Assembly: GCA_027307165.1 (NCBI GenBank)
Contig: DAHUXM010000018.1
Coordinates: 152,456 to 216,455, forward strand
DNA: 64,000 bases
Source of the DNA: Gemmatimonadota bacterium
GTDB taxonomy: Bacteria > Gemmatimonadota > Gemmatimonadetes > Gemmatimonadales > Gemmatimonadaceae
Direction: 5' to 3'
The position numbers were made by a program, and so were the translations under genes. Under the pieces are notes generated by a model. It saw only the letters and a program-made list of their open reading frames with translations. It ran no database searches and was not told the origin of the DNA. Of the stretch, positions 35,401-44,511 are shown one piece after another (the stretch's first letter is position 1; each line of letters opens with the position of its first letter).

Positions 35401-37074
35401 GCATTCGGCCTCGAGCGACTCGTATACCAGGGCCGCGCGACACCGGAAGTACACGGCCGCGTCAAGTACGCTGACGAAACATTGCAGACAAACATCACCG
35501 CGGGCCGCGAAGGGGGACCGCCGATGCTGGTTGCGCGCGGCACCGTGCCGGTCAATCTCGCATACGCTGGCGTGACCGGTTCGCGCGTACCGCGCGATCG
35601 CGCGATCGACGCAACCATAGACGCCGACTCGCTGCCTCTCGATTCGATCCCGCCGCTGAGCGACGTCGTGACGAATCTGAAAGGGCGCGCGCTCGCGAAA
35701 TTCACGGTCACGGGTACCATCGACCGTCCCGACGTGAATGGCCGGGTCACGCTGTGGAATGGCAGTGCACGCCTGGCACCGCTCGGCGTGACAGCAAGCT
35801 ACGTGGCCGGAAACATCCGGCTCGTGCACGATACGGTGATCGTCGATTCGCTCGTCGCGCACAGCAACGGCGTGGTCAGACTCACTGGCGGAATCGGCAT
35901 CAAGACGCTGACTCAGCCATCCTTCGCGCTGAAGCTCACGGCCAACAACGCGCGCATCATCGACAACGACAACGGAAACCTGTACGCCAACGCCAACGTG
36001 AGCTTGAACGGGCCATTCGACAACGTTGACGTCACTGGATTCGCGCACGTGCTCCGCGGCGTGGTCTACATACCGGAATCGACGGGGAAGACACTTGTTG
36101 GCGCGGGTGATCCTGCACTGTACGCCGTGGCGGATACGACCAACGTAGGCGTCCGCGAGCTGTTTCCGAGCCAGTCGCCGCTGCTGGCAAACCTGCGAAT
36201 GAACGTCGCGTTGATGGTCGACCACGACGTATTCGTGCGCTCCAACGAGGCGAACGTGGAAGTGTACACGGACAATCCGCTCCGGATCGGTGTCAACCGC
36301 GCGAAGCAGACCTTCCTGGTGGACGGCGTGTTGTTGAGCGATCGAGGCGAGTACCGTTTCCAGAGCCGTCGTTTCCAGATTCGTCAGGGCTCCGCGACGT
36401 TCGTCAACTCGCCTAAGCTCAACCCGACACTACAGGTGACGGGAGAGTATGACGTCCAGCTTCCGACCCGGGAGGCAATAGCGATCCGGATCATCATCTC
36501 CGGGACGCTGGACACTCCGAAGATATCGCTCGAGAGCGATGCGCAGCCGCCCATCTCGCAGACCGACTTGCTCAGCTATCTGGCCTTCGGGCGTACTTCT
36601 TCGTCGTTGCTTCAACAGGAGGGTGGCGGCCTGACGACGGGCGGGAGCGGCGGCAGCAACATCGTCGGCGCGGGCGCTGCATTTGCCGCCAAACAGGTAG
36701 CGGCCGCGGCGCTTGGCGCACTCACCGATCAGGCGGCCGGCACCGCTGCGCGATCCCTCGGCGCTGACTTCTTCAACATCACACCCGCCGCGGTGTCGCT
36801 CGACGCGGGCAGTTTCCTTCGCGCGACGCAGGTGGAGTTCGCCAAGTACATCCAGACGAACACCTTCCTGCAGCTACAGGTGCGGCCAGATCCGGCGTCG
36901 CTGCAGAGGCCGGGTTTCCAGATCACGCATCGCTTCAACACGCGGGCCGGATATCAGATCGATGCCAGCTTCGAGCCGCGCTATCTGCTCAGCCAACCAT
37001 CGCTCTCTCCCGATCAGACGCCCCAAACTACCAGCGCGTTCGGATTGTTCCTCGTGCGTCAGTGGCGCTACTGA
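32497..37074 (+). CDS. tamB: TamB-like inner-membrane translocation/assembly protein (DUF490)
   Basis: A 1525-residue protein. A single N-terminal membrane anchor (about residues 8-30) is followed by a very long stretch of beta repeats spanning the periplasm. It ends in the DUF490/TamB C-terminal domain, recognised by LNPTLQVTGEYDVQLPTRE, ISLESDAQPPISQTDLLSYL and AFGRTSS. AsmA/TamB-type proteins form a groove that moves phospholipids or partners with an Omp85 protein in outer-membrane assembly. It directly follows the Omp85 gene with no spacing, so it is co-transcribed. Its 3' end overlaps the convergent DUF2231 gene by 7 bp. Confidence 0.9.
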   Translation: MRKRTVAAATVGAVVVLAMLIAGTVLFVTQTDWGRKKVGGYVIGLIKQAAHGYVTVDRVDGNLLNGATIVGLTITDSAHAPFVKADTVVATYGIGDLINKRIYLDNVRIVHPVIVLDRMPGGKWNYDRIFPRDTTQPPGPPGFLSWITLRNVTMVDGEVTAHSPWAPSDTLKGTKRDSVIRFTLSPLARLNVQRVTGGFQKTSQFRNIYGTFPLMRLEDPNDLRQIIDVSSLRMTAEPLRPPSVRVTDVKGRFILLADSLYFRGINATLASSRLSNGTGRYNFNSDDLRLRLHADTVATNDLLWIDPSIPKDGSGKLDFALDWVGPTSDYLATNASLAVAGATMSGSLGTLVTDTVAFHDTKLRFSHLDTRTIQQLFPTIISPRQGYLNGRMAARGGFGAMRIDGDVAFQDPITGTSRVIALGTVGASKGILRATDLHLTFSPLKVSLARAVDPTLPIGGTINGKLVLNGSSATGLTATGDLVHDDVTGKSHVTGSGTYARGNRTPLINANLQLLPLSLATVGQFVTAAGLRGTLTGPISATGPMQNLAVAADLTAPAGGTIVAHGTVDLESRPQSYDLTLKAHLFDASQISSKAPSSLLTADVAARGAGFDPAILNATATANVQTSTYDSVTVDSATVRLAAANGLLTVDTLSVHVPHGYANASGQLGLVAGSTGKLSYAVSIDSLGALSRILPPTDTGAVTPRPAILAQRVARADSARAQAARATVAERAVTGAPVPAFPVDTPRAVPRNALRGSIVAKGAATGNIHTFDMAGSGTATDIVAFGSAAHAIRANYTWTSALTPQSRVSAQASAVNVMALGFALDTVTLTSSYAKPSGNITLAIHQDSNRVYNASAQFTLDKDRDDLLLDQLRLKFDTTVYASTGPAKIHFDPTETSIEHFEIKSASGGRVYVNGKIPVNGNADLELHVTQFEIGNIAALLQSDVNARGLVSVDAHLRGTRAAPVIDGAFGLERLVYQGRATPEVHGRVKYADETLQTNITAGREGGPPMLVARGTVPVNLAYAGVTGSRVPRDRAIDATIDADSLPLDSIPPLSDVVTNLKGRALAKFTVTGTIDRPDVNGRVTLWNGSARLAPLGVTASYVAGNIRLVHDTVIVDSLVAHSNGVVRLTGGIGIKTLTQPSFALKLTANNARIIDNDNGNLYANANVSLNGPFDNVDVTGFAHVLRGVVYIPESTGKTLVGAGDPALYAVADTTNVGVRELFPSQSPLLANLRMNVALMVDHDVFVRSNEANVEVYTDNPLRIGVNRAKQTFLVDGVLLSDRGEYRFQSRRFQIRQGSATFVNSPKLNPTLQVTGEYDVQLPTREAIAIRIIISGTLDTPKISLESDAQPPISQTDLLSYLAFGRTSSSLLQQEGGGLTTGGSGGSNIVGAGAAFAAKQVAAAALGALTDQAAGTAARSLGADFFNITPAAVSLDAGSFLRATQVEFAKYIQTNTFLQLQVRPDPASLQRPGFQITHRFNTRAGYQIDASFEPRYLLSQPSLSPDQTPQTTSAFGLFLVRQWRY

Positions 37075-37601
37075 GCCCGTGGGTCGGCGCGAGCCGACTC
37101 AGGCACTCGTAGCGTCGCGCCGAGAGCGGCAGGACCGCTGAGCGAGCTTGGCGCGTTGAAATGTGCACCGTCGTCGATTCCCACACCCATACGGTTGAGC
37201 AATTCGCCGCCGAGCCAGCCCGCCAGCCCCAGGAATGCAACGCCGCTGAACGAGAAGAGAAGCGCGAGTGGCTCCGGTGCAGTCGGTCCACCGACCCGCA
37301 ACAGCCAACTCACCAGAAAGAACGTAACCAGCGTCGCACTGCTCAGGCCGTGAAATCCGCCAATGCGCTTGGCCCTCGTTCCCGGCGGTATCGCCAGATA
37401 GTCGATCAGGCCGAATACCGCTGCGATTATCCCGCCGACAACGCCTGCGCCGATCATGTAGAACGCGACCAGCGCCCAAGTCTGCCCGCCGTGAACTACA
37501 TAAACGGCGTCGAACAGCGCAGCCGTGGCAAGCAGGCCCATCGGAAAGGATACAACGATCTGGTGCGCCGGATGCCCAAGCAGCTTCGTCTTGCTTTCCA
37601 C
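37068..37601 (-). CDS. DUF2231 membrane protein
   Basis: A 177-residue membrane protein of the DUF2231 family. It begins with KLLGHPAHQIVVSFPMGLLA, where the conserved His and Pro stand at residues 10-13. Four helices follow, and then a polar tail beginning GVGIDDGAHFNAPSSLS. The start is GTG with GGGAG just upstream. Relatives sometimes occur next to copper or electron-transfer proteins, and here the upstream co-directional gene encodes a cupredoxin. Function unknown. Confidence 0.8.
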   Translation of the reverse strand: MESKTKLLGHPAHQIVVSFPMGLLATAALFDAVYVVHGGQTWALVAFYMIGAGVVGGIIAAVFGLIDYLAIPPGTRAKRIGGFHGLSSATLVTFFLVSWLLRVGGPTAPEPLALLFSFSGVAFLGLAGWLGGELLNRMGVGIDDGAHFNAPSSLSGPAALGATLRVPESARADPRAQ

Positions 37602-37624
37602 TCACACTCCCGTGTGCAAACGCG

Positions 37625-38014
37625 TCACTGAACAACCACGACGCCGCTCATGCTCAAACCATGAATGGTGCAATGATAGTTGTAGGTTCCAGCTGTCGGG
37701 AACGCCACGACGCGCGTGCCGGACGCGAAGTCGGAAACGTTCGCCGGCGCGCCCGCCGTCGTGAACGTCACGTTGTGAGTGGTGCCGGATGTGTTGTTGA
37801 ACGTGATGCTGCTTCCGGCGGCGATGGTGACCGACGATGGGTCGAATGCGTTGCTCGATACGAGGCAGACGGTGCCATTACCCGGCGTGCACGTCGCGGA
37901 CGGATTTCCGGGATTGCTCGGAGGGGTCGGCGACGTGCCGTATCCGCCAGAGCCACCGCAGGCCGTTGCCGCCATGATGGCTGTCGCTACCACAACAGAT
38001 GAGATGATGTTCAT
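37625..38014 (-). CDS. Cupredoxin (plastocyanin/azurin-like) putative lipoprotein
   Basis: A 129-residue exported protein with one type-1 copper domain. The N-terminus is a signal peptide ending in a lipobox-like AATAC, followed by a Gly/Ser/Pro-rich linker. The copper ligands are visible: His in GTTHNVTF, then Cys, His and Met in YHCTIHGLSM near the C-terminus. A Cys pair before the domain (ATCTPGNGTVC) may form a disulfide. It should be a periplasmic or membrane-tethered electron carrier. It lies 23 bp upstream of the DUF2231 gene in the same direction. Confidence 0.87.
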   Translation of the reverse strand: MNIISSVVVATAIMAATACGGSGGYGTSPTPPSNPGNPSATCTPGNGTVCLVSSNAFDPSSVTIAAGSSITFNNTSGTTHNVTFTTAGAPANVSDFASGTRVVAFPTAGTYNYHCTIHGLSMSGVVVVQ

Positions 38015-38094
38015 GGACGGAACGTCGCCGCGCACGACCGGCGCATACACCCCGCTTGCGGCGAAGCGCAGCGTTCAAGCGGTGGAGGCCGAGG

Positions 38095-38868
38095 TTACAC
38101 GGTCAGTGACCGCAAGAACTCGGCGACCGCCGTCCGATAGCTCCTCCCTGACGGAAGCCTCGTTCCATCCTGGAGAATGATCCGGTAATCACCCTGCTCG
38201 TTCGGAAACACTTCCTTGATGCGAGTCGTGTTCACGATCGCTGATCGGTGAATGCGCATGAACAGCGAAGGAAGCCGGTCCTGGAACGATGTGAGCGTGC
38301 CGCGGACGAGGTGCGAAGCCTTGCCCATGTGGATTCTCACGTAGTCGTCCACAGCCTCGATCCAGTCTATGGAGTCGGTGGGGAGAAGAACGTGTTTTCC
38401 ATCGAGACGGATCGCAAGCCGTTCGGCGTCGCGCGGCGTCTTCATTTCCTCGACGAACTTCCTGAGACTCTGGGCGTGCGACGAGGCATCGGACGACGCC
38501 AGACGCGTCTTCGCACGGGCGACGGCCTGCATGAGACGATCGCGCGCAACCGGCTTGAGCACATAATCCACAGCATGCACATCGAACGCCTTGAGTGCAT
38601 ACGAGTCATGCGCGGTGACGAAGATGATCATCGGGATGTGCGCCGGATCGAGTTGCGCGACCACGCTGAATCCGTCGATCTCCGGCATCTGGACATCCAG
38701 AAGGACAACATCCGGTGCCAGCCGCGAAATCATCTGAACGGCTTCCCGGCCGTTGGAGGCATCGCCCACGATGACGACATCGCTGTCAGCTTCCAGAATG
38801 GTGCGCAGATGGCGGCGCGCAAGCGGCTCATCATCAACGATCAATACCTGAACAGGGGCCCGATTCAT
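38095..38868 (-). CDS. LytTR-family response regulator
   Basis: A 257-residue two-component response regulator. The receiver domain (residues 6-120) has the acidic pair in VLIVDDEPLA, the phosphorylated Asp in VVLLDVQMPEIDGF, TAHDSYALKAFDVHAVDYVL and the Lys in KPV. A LytTR DNA-binding domain follows (about 150-255), with LPTDSIDWIEAVDDYVRIH and FMRIHRSAIVNTTRIKEV. The partner histidine kinase gene ends 7 bp upstream, so the pair is co-transcribed. Targets are unknown. LytTR regulators usually bind paired direct repeats. Confidence 0.93.
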   Translation of the reverse strand: MNRAPVQVLIVDDEPLARRHLRTILEADSDVVIVGDASNGREAVQMISRLAPDVVLLDVQMPEIDGFSVVAQLDPAHIPMIIFVTAHDSYALKAFDVHAVDYVLKPVARDRLMQAVARAKTRLASSDASSHAQSLRKFVEEMKTPRDAERLAIRLDGKHVLLPTDSIDWIEAVDDYVRIHMGKASHLVRGTLTSFQDRLPSLFMRIHRSAIVNTTRIKEVFPNEQGDYRIILQDGTRLPSGRSYRTAVAEFLRSLTV

Positions 38869-38875
38869 TGGATCC

Positions 38876-40165
38876 TCACTCTGTGTATGCGTTCATCGAA
38901 TCGCCACGACTCATGTGCTCGACGTGATACGGAATCCGCATCGACACACGGAATCCGCCCTGCTCCGGACTCTCAACTGCGAATGAGTGGGCGTCGCCGT
39001 ACAGATACATCAACCGAGCCCGGGCGTTTCCGATACCTATGCGCTCGACGATCACATCAGCGGACTGGCCCTTGAGACCAGGTCCGTCGTCGCTCACCTC
39101 CAGCGCCAGGAAATCTGCGTCACGCCAGGCTCGAATCTGGATGCGGGTGCGCGCCGAGCACTGGGCGAGTCCGTAGTGGATCGAGTTCTCCACCAGTGGC
39201 TGCAGGATCAGAGTTGGAACGAGCGAGTCACCGATCGAGTCCTCGATATCGGTTACGATCGTGAGCCGATCCTCGAACCGGGTGCGCTGAATCGCCGTAT
39301 AATGGTCGAGTATGCGCAATTCGTCTCGCAACGGCACCTCTTCCGCGCCGCCGGCGTCCAATGAAACGCGCATCAGCTCACCCAAACCCGAGATCATGCG
39401 CTGCGCGGCGGGTGGATCGGCGTCCACGAGCGCGGTAATCGCATTGAGTGCGTTGAAAAGAAAATGCGGACGAAGCTGCTGGCGCAAACTGTCGAGCCGG
39501 GATGAAGCAAGCCGCATCTGCAGTACTGCCTGTTCCTGCGCCTGCGCCGCATATCGACGCGCGAGTCCCTCGTGCCACCACGTCGCATACGTCGCGATCC
39601 CTCCCGCGGCCGCAAGCAAGGCGAGTTTCGCACCCTCATCCAGCAAGGCTACCGACGCCGTCCCGCTGGCCGAGACGGGATCGCCAATCGCAACTCCATA
39701 GATCACGAGGAAGAGGAAATCCAGCGACGCATATGCAATGAGAATGAACACGGCAACAATCGCCGCACGCCGCGCAGAAGACAGAATTGGCCGCGCCGCA
39801 AGTATTGCGAAGTATGCAAGGACCATCGGAGACTTGAGACCAAGCGTCGGCGTCGCGATTATGCCGTAGGCGCCCATCGTCGCTGTCACAGCGACGACGT
39901 CCACAATGGGGTTCAGCACCGGTAGCCAGGAAGGCAGCACCGGACGCCGATAAAGGAACCAGGCCTGCCCCACCGTCCACGCCAACATCGGAGCCAGAAT
40001 CGCGGCGTTCACCAGATTGAGACTGCGTGGCAACACCGGAGCATAGGCAGCGGCGGCGATCGCCAGCAGGAGCAGCACCACGCCACGTACCGTATTCAAC
40101 TTCCGCTCGGCGCGATCGCGCTCCTCGTCGAGTACGCTCACCTGTCTGTCGACGGTCATGTGCAT
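38876..40165 (-). CDS. LytS-type sensor histidine kinase
   Basis: A 429-residue membrane histidine kinase. Six hydrophobic segments (about residues 25-195) are followed by a short coiled coil, the His_kinase domain with LRPHFLFNALNAITAL (phospho-accepting His), and an HATPase_c domain with LQPLVENSIHYGL and EVSDDGPGL. The start is ambiguous. The ATG given has TATGTT exactly 6 nt upstream, as in other leaderless starts of this window, while a second ATG two codons on has AGGG 8 nt upstream. It precedes its LytTR partner by 7 bp and diverges from an outer-membrane protein gene. Confidence 0.9.
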   Translation of the reverse strand: MHMTVDRQVSVLDEERDRAERKLNTVRGVVLLLLAIAAAAYAPVLPRSLNLVNAAILAPMLAWTVGQAWFLYRRPVLPSWLPVLNPIVDVVAVTATMGAYGIIATPTLGLKSPMVLAYFAILAARPILSSARRAAIVAVFILIAYASLDFLFLVIYGVAIGDPVSASGTASVALLDEGAKLALLAAAGGIATYATWWHEGLARRYAAQAQEQAVLQMRLASSRLDSLRQQLRPHFLFNALNAITALVDADPPAAQRMISGLGELMRVSLDAGGAEEVPLRDELRILDHYTAIQRTRFEDRLTIVTDIEDSIGDSLVPTLILQPLVENSIHYGLAQCSARTRIQIRAWRDADFLALEVSDDGPGLKGQSADVIVERIGIGNARARLMYLYGDAHSFAVESPEQGGFRVSMRIPYHVEHMSRGDSMNAYTE

Positions 40166-40171
40166 CGCCCT

Positions 40172-40177
40172 AACATA
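40172..40177 (-). promoter_or_regulatory. -10 hexamer TATGTT, leaderless arrangement
   Basis: On the minus strand TATGTT is followed by 6 nt (AGGGCG) and the ATG of the histidine kinase. Confidence 0.4.
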
Positions 40178-40300
40178 TGTCGCCTCACCGACGGCGCCAG
40201 CCAGAAGAAGATTGCTCAACGCTCGTCCGGCGCAGGGTTCTCCTCACCGTGATTGTTACGCCGCTCACCGCGAGAGCGATTCCGTGGATCGCCTGGTTCG

Positions 40301-40306
40301 TACGTT
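40301..40306 (+). promoter_or_regulatory. -10 hexamer TACGTT, leaderless arrangement
   Basis: TACGTT is followed by 5 nt (TCGGC) and the ATG that begins a signal peptide. This decides the start among several in-frame candidates. Confidence 0.4.
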
Positions 40307-40311
40307 TCGGC

Positions 40312-41175
40312 ATGCGAAGCCAACTAACATTGCAAGCCGTGCTGCTGGCAGCAGTCAGCTGCCTGGGTGCCAGGCAGGCCTTCTCTCAGTGCCGCCCACC
40401 GCGCGGAAGCAACGAGGCCCGCTTGCTCGCCTTTTACTCTGTTCCGATAGTCTTCAGCGCCGATCCGGCATCACTCTCCCTCCAGCCCGGCGCCGTGAGG
40501 CTCTCCGGCGAAGGTGCCTACGTTCCGACGGCCTCGGCGGCATTGCAGCACACCGATTACTGCTACACGGGAAAGGCCGAACATACCGGCCTCACAAGTT
40601 TCTTCGGACGTCCCCGCCTCGCTGTCGGCCTGCCTGGTGGCTTCGGGTTGGAGGTGAGCTACCTGCCGCCGATCACGATCGCAGAGGCCACACCGAACCT
40701 CGGCAGCGCGGCCATCTGGTTTACGGACAGAATCAGTTCAGCCCTTCAATTGACGGGCCGCGTGCATGGCACGATCGGCACCGTGAAGGGCCCGATCACC
40801 TGTCCACGCAGTGCGTTGCAGCAGACCGATCCCGCGACGCCATGTTACGGAACGAGCCCCTCCACCGATGAATTCCAGCCGAACATGGCCGGCGCCGAGC
40901 TGATTGCGTCCACGAATCCCGCGACTGCGACGAACTTCAGGTTCTCCGCAGGCCTGGGCGTCGACGAGCTTTACCCACGGTTCAAGGTGGGATTCACCGA
41001 TCTGCTGGGCGGCACCGATCACACGCGAATCGCTGTCGATCTCACACGTGTAACGGCGCTGGCCGGTGCAACCGTCCTGCTCGGCCACCGCTGCGATGCG
41101 TCAGCGCAGGTCTTCACGTCGTTCTCCGACGCGACCACATTGCGCGCCACCATCGGCTGTCTGCTCAACCGATAG
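40312..41175 (+). CDS. Probable outer-membrane beta-barrel protein, unknown function
   Basis: A 287-residue exported protein: signal peptide (LTLQAVLLAAVSCLGARQAFSQ), then alternating beta-strand-like sequence with many Gly, Thr and aromatic residues (FGLEVSYLPPITIAEA, NFRFSAGLGVDELYP, GATVLLGHRCDASAQVFTSF). Six Cys occur in the mature part, unusual for a barrel, suggesting disulfides. No named family recognised. It diverges from the LytS/LytTR operon across a short spacer, so that regulator could control it; this is inference. Confidence 0.62.
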   Translation: MRSQLTLQAVLLAAVSCLGARQAFSQCRPPRGSNEARLLAFYSVPIVFSADPASLSLQPGAVRLSGEGAYVPTASAALQHTDYCYTGKAEHTGLTSFFGRPRLAVGLPGGFGLEVSYLPPITIAEATPNLGSAAIWFTDRISSALQLTGRVHGTIGTVKGPITCPRSALQQTDPATPCYGTSPSTDEFQPNMAGAELIASTNPATATNFRFSAGLGVDELYPRFKVGFTDLLGGTDHTRIAVDLTRVTALAGATVLLGHRCDASAQVFTSFSDATTLRATIGCLLNR

Positions 41176-41177
41176 GG

Positions 41178-42566
41178 TCAGCTCGCTCCTTTCCCCGCGT
41201 ACTCGTCCCACAGGGCAGCCATCGCCTTCGTACCAACCCGGAAGTTCTCGACGCTCATCCACTCGTCGGGCGCGTGGGCGTTCTCGCCCGGCAGACCAAA
41301 CCCAACGAGCAACACCGGCGCGTCGAGAATTCGCTGAAAATCGCCGACGACCGGAATCGATCCGCCTTCTCCAACGATCACCGGATCACGTCCGAACGCA
41401 GCATGCAGCGCACGACGTGCCGCGTCGAAGATCGGACCACTGAGATCGGCGCGCCACGGACGTCCTCCGTGCACGTAACTCACCTTCACGGTAACGCCAT
41501 CGGGTGTGAATTTCTTCACGTGCGCCTCGAACAGGCGAGCGATCTTGGCCGGGTCCTGATTCGGCACCAGCCTGCAGCTCACCTTGGCCATCGCCTTGGC
41601 TGGAAGTACCGTCTTGGCTCCGTCTCCCGTGTAGCCGGATAGCATCCCGTTCACTTCACACGTCGGACGTGTCCACAGCTTCTCGAGCGTCGTGAAGCCC
41701 TTCTCACCACCGAGACTCGTCACTCCGATCTCACGCGCAAATTGCGCATCGGTGTGCGGCAGCTCGCGCATTCCGGCGATAACCTTGTCCGGGAACGGAC
41801 TCACGTCGTCGTAGAAGCCCTCGATCGCGACGTGTCCATTTTCGTCGTGCATCGACGCAATGATCCGCGCGAGCGCGGTGGCCGGATTGACTACCGCGCC
41901 GCCGTACATTCCAGAGTGAAGATCGCCGGATGGTCCCTGTACGTCGATCTGGAAGTACGACAGGCCGCGCAGCGAAGACAGTATTGAAGGCATCCCTTCA
42001 GCGAACATCGACGAGTCGGATATCACGACAGCGTTGGCCGCGAGAAGCTTACGCTCGCGCTCGACGAACGCTTCCAGATTCTCGCTTCCGACTTCCTCCT
42101 CGCCCTCCGCGATGACGACAACGTTGCACGGGAGAATGCTGCGCGTTTGCAGATGTGCCTCGAGCGCCTTGATGTGCAGGAAGAGTTGTCCCTTGTCGTC
42201 CACGGATCCGCGGGCGTAGATCCGACCGTCCCGCACCTGCGGCTCGAACGGCGGGGACGTCCAGAGGTCGAGCGGCTCGGCGGGCTGCACGTCATAGTGA
42301 CCGTATACGAGCACCGTCGGCGCGCGAGATCCTGCACCGCGCCATTCACCGACCACGACCGGATGTCCCGGAGTCTCGTGGATTGTGGCAGCCAGACCGG
42401 CCTGCTCGAGCGATCGCTTCACCCATTCGGCCGCTGCGCGGGTGTCGGCATTGTGTGCAGGCTGCGCGCTGACGCTGGGGATGCGCAGGAAATCAAAAAG
42501 CTCTTCCTCGATCCGCGACTGGTGTTGCGTGAGGAATGTTTCGAGGTCGTTCGCGATCTTCGGCAT
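41178..42566 (-). CDS. M20-family dipeptidase/metallopeptidase
   Basis: A 462-residue cytosolic zinc peptidase of family M20 (dipeptidase/CNDP-like). Metal and catalytic motifs are visible: VLVYGHYDVQPAEP (His, Asp) near residue 86, ARGSVDDKGQLF near 118, AEGEEEVGSENLE near 153, and a late GENAHAPDEWM with the final His. The insert dimerisation domain carries SGDLHSGMYGGAV. Substrates are short peptides or N-acyl amino acids. The gene is alone on its strand, converging on the outer-membrane gene with 2 bp between stops and diverging from the YyaL-like gene. Confidence 0.92.
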   Translation of the reverse strand: MPKIANDLETFLTQHQSRIEEELFDFLRIPSVSAQPAHNADTRAAAEWVKRSLEQAGLAATIHETPGHPVVVGEWRGAGSRAPTVLVYGHYDVQPAEPLDLWTSPPFEPQVRDGRIYARGSVDDKGQLFLHIKALEAHLQTRSILPCNVVVIAEGEEEVGSENLEAFVERERKLLAANAVVISDSSMFAEGMPSILSSLRGLSYFQIDVQGPSGDLHSGMYGGAVVNPATALARIIASMHDENGHVAIEGFYDDVSPFPDKVIAGMRELPHTDAQFAREIGVTSLGGEKGFTTLEKLWTRPTCEVNGMLSGYTGDGAKTVLPAKAMAKVSCRLVPNQDPAKIARLFEAHVKKFTPDGVTVKVSYVHGGRPWRADLSGPIFDAARRALHAAFGRDPVIVGEGGSIPVVGDFQRILDAPVLLVGFGLPGENAHAPDEWMSVENFRVGTKAMAALWDEYAGKGAS

Positions 42567-42572
42567 GACTTC

Positions 42573-42578
42573 AATTTA
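42573..42578 (-). promoter_or_regulatory. -10 hexamer TAAATT, leaderless arrangement
   Basis: On the minus strand TAAATT is followed by 6 nt (GAAGTC) and the M20 peptidase ATG. Confidence 0.45.
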
Positions 42579-42613
42579 ACGGTGCATTTCAGACCTGCAG
42601 TGGGACTCCGGGC

Positions 42614-42619
42614 TATCTT
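42614..42619 (+). promoter_or_regulatory. -10 hexamer TATCTT, leaderless arrangement
   Basis: TATCTT is followed by 5 nt (ACGGG) and the ATG of the YyaL-like gene. With the M20 hexamer this makes a compact 58-bp divergent promoter with two leaderless starts. Confidence 0.45.
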
Positions 42620-42624
42620 ACGGG

Positions 42625-44505
42625 ATGCCGAACCGCCTGGCTGGCGAGACATCGCCCTACCTGCTCCAGCACGCCGCCAACCCCGTCGACTGGTATCCCT
42701 GGGGCGACGACGCACTGGACCGGGCGCGGAGGCTCGACCGGCCCATCCTGCTTTCGATCGGTTACGCTGCGTGCCACTGGTGCCACGTCATGGCGCACGA
42801 ATCGTTCGAGGATCCCGCCACCGCCGAGCTCATGAACGACAACTTCGTGTGCATCAAGGTGGATCGGGAGGAGCGCCCCGACCTGGACGCGATCTACATG
42901 CAGGCGGTTCAATCCATGACCGGTCACGGCGGCTGGCCCATGACTGTCTTCCTGAATCCTGCCGGCGAGCCGTTCTACGGCGGCACCTACTTCCCGCCGA
43001 CTGACAGACACGGCATGCCGTCGTTCAGGCGTGTACTGGAGGCTGTCGCCGGTACGTACAGGAGTCACCCAGACCGCGTGGCCGCCAGCGCCGAGTCGAT
43101 GCGGCGCATTTATGAAGCCTCAGCGGTAAGCGACGGCTATGCGGGCAGAATCGATTCCGCATTCCTGGAGCAGGCGTTTCAGGCGATCGCATCCGGTTAC
43201 GATCGGCGCTTTGGCGGCTTCGGCGGCGCGCCGAAATTTCCACCGACGATGGTGCTCGATTTTCTGCTGCGTCACTGGGCACGCACGGGCGAGGATACCG
43301 CGCTGGACATGGCGGCTGCGACGTTCGTGAAGATGGCGCGCGGCGGAATTTACGATCAGATCGGCGGCGGATTCGCGCGTTACTCGGTTGACGAGCAGTG
43401 GCTCGTCCCGCATTTCGAGAAGATGCTGTACGACAATGCTCTGCTCCTGAGGCTCGGCGCGCACCTCTACGAGGCTACGAAAAATGACGAAATCCGCGCT
43501 GCAACTGAAAAAGCAGGAGATTGGCTCGCGCGCGAGATGACCTCGCCGGAAGGCGGCTTCTACTCGTCGCTGGATGCGGATTCAGAGGGCGAGGAGGGCA
43601 AATTCTACGTCTGGAGCTCGGACGAGCTCGACTCGCTCTTGGGCGCTGATGCACCGCTCGTGAAAGCGTACTACGGCGCGACGGCGGGCGGCAATTTCGA
43701 GGGAAGCAACATCCTGAACATTCCCGCCGATCCATCCGAGATCGCGCAACGCTTCCACATAGACATTGCGACGCAATCCGCTGCTATCGCGCGCGCGAAT
43801 CAAACCCTCATGCAGCGACGCTCGCAGCGCGTGCGGCCAGGCTGCGACGACAAGATCCTCGCCGCATGGAACGCACTCGCTCTACGCGGGATCGTGGAAG
43901 CTGCGCGCGCATTCGACCGCGCGGATTTCCGCGACATGGGAGCGCGTAACGCGGACTTCCTTCTCGCGCACATGGTTGTCGATGGTCGCGTGATGCGCAG
44001 CTACAAGGATGGCACGGCGCGCATTGCCGGATTTCTCGAAGACCAGGCGGCCGTTGCACTGGGCTTTCTCGCGATGTTCGAGCAATCACTCGACGTGAAA
44101 TGGCTGAACGCGTCACGTCACTTGGCCCGAGTGATGCTCGACGAATTCTGGGACGCGGATGCACAGGCATTCTACGATACATCGAACGACGCGGCGAAGC
44201 TCGTATCGCGGCCGCACGATCCCACAGACAACGCCACACCATCCGGAACTTCGCTCGCTGTCGATCTCCTGCTCAGGCTTGCGAATTATGACGACAACCA
44301 GTCGTACGGCGACCGCGCGGCGCAGGTAATGAACCCGCTCGCAGGACTGGTCACGCGTTATCCCTCCGCGTTCGGTCACCTGCTCGGCGACGCCGAGTAC
44401 GCCGAAACGTTCGCGTGTCACGGTGAGTATTGCGACATGCCTTCGCCGGGCGCACTCGATATCGCACGCGCCACGGCGACCTCCAACAAGCAAGCCACAA
44501 AGTAA
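42625..44505 (+). CDS. YyaL/SPATA20-like thioredoxin-domain protein (DUF255)
   Basis: A 626-residue cytoplasmic protein. The N-terminal thioredoxin-like domain opens with [20 protein letters not shown] and has [12 protein letters not shown] with the CxxC pair near residue 52, then [13 protein letters not shown] and [14 protein letters not shown] long C-terminal region follows with an (alpha/alpha)6 glycosidase-like toroid ([33 protein letters not shown]). The family is conserved from bacteria to human spermatogenesis-associated protein 20, but its biochemical activity is unresolved. The acyl-CoA dehydrogenase gene starts 6 bp downstream. Confidence 0.9.
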   Translation: MPNRLAGETSPYLLQHAANPVDWYPWGDDALDRARRLDRPILLSIGYAACHWCHVMAHESFEDPATAELMNDNFVCIKVDREERPDLDAIYMQAVQSMTGHGGWPMTVFLNPAGEPFYGGTYFPPTDRHGMPSFRRVLEAVAGTYRSHPDRVAASAESMRRIYEASAVSDGYAGRIDSAFLEQAFQAIASGYDRRFGGFGGAPKFPPTMVLDFLLRHWARTGEDTALDMAAATFVKMARGGIYDQIGGGFARYSVDEQWLVPHFEKMLYDNALLLRLGAHLYEATKNDEIRAATEKAGDWLAREMTSPEGGFYSSLDADSEGEEGKFYVWSSDELDSLLGADAPLVKAYYGATAGGNFEGSNILNIPADPSEIAQRFHIDIATQSAAIARANQTLMQRRSQRVRPGCDDKILAAWNALALRGIVEAARAFDRADFRDMGARNADFLLAHMVVDGRVMRSYKDGTARIAGFLEDQAAVALGFLAMFEQSLDVKWLNASRHLARVMLDEFWDADAQAFYDTSNDAAKLVSRPHDPTDNATPSGTSLAVDLLLRLANYDDNQSYGDRAAQVMNPLAGLVTRYPSAFGHLLGDAEYAETFACHGEYCDMPSPGALDIARATATSNKQATK

Positions 44506-44511
44506 TCATCC

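Noticed and set aside
37602..38094. Copper-resistance island
   Set aside because: Only a cupredoxin and a DUF2231 gene are present; no copper ATPase, multicopper oxidase or CopZ-like gene accompanies them.
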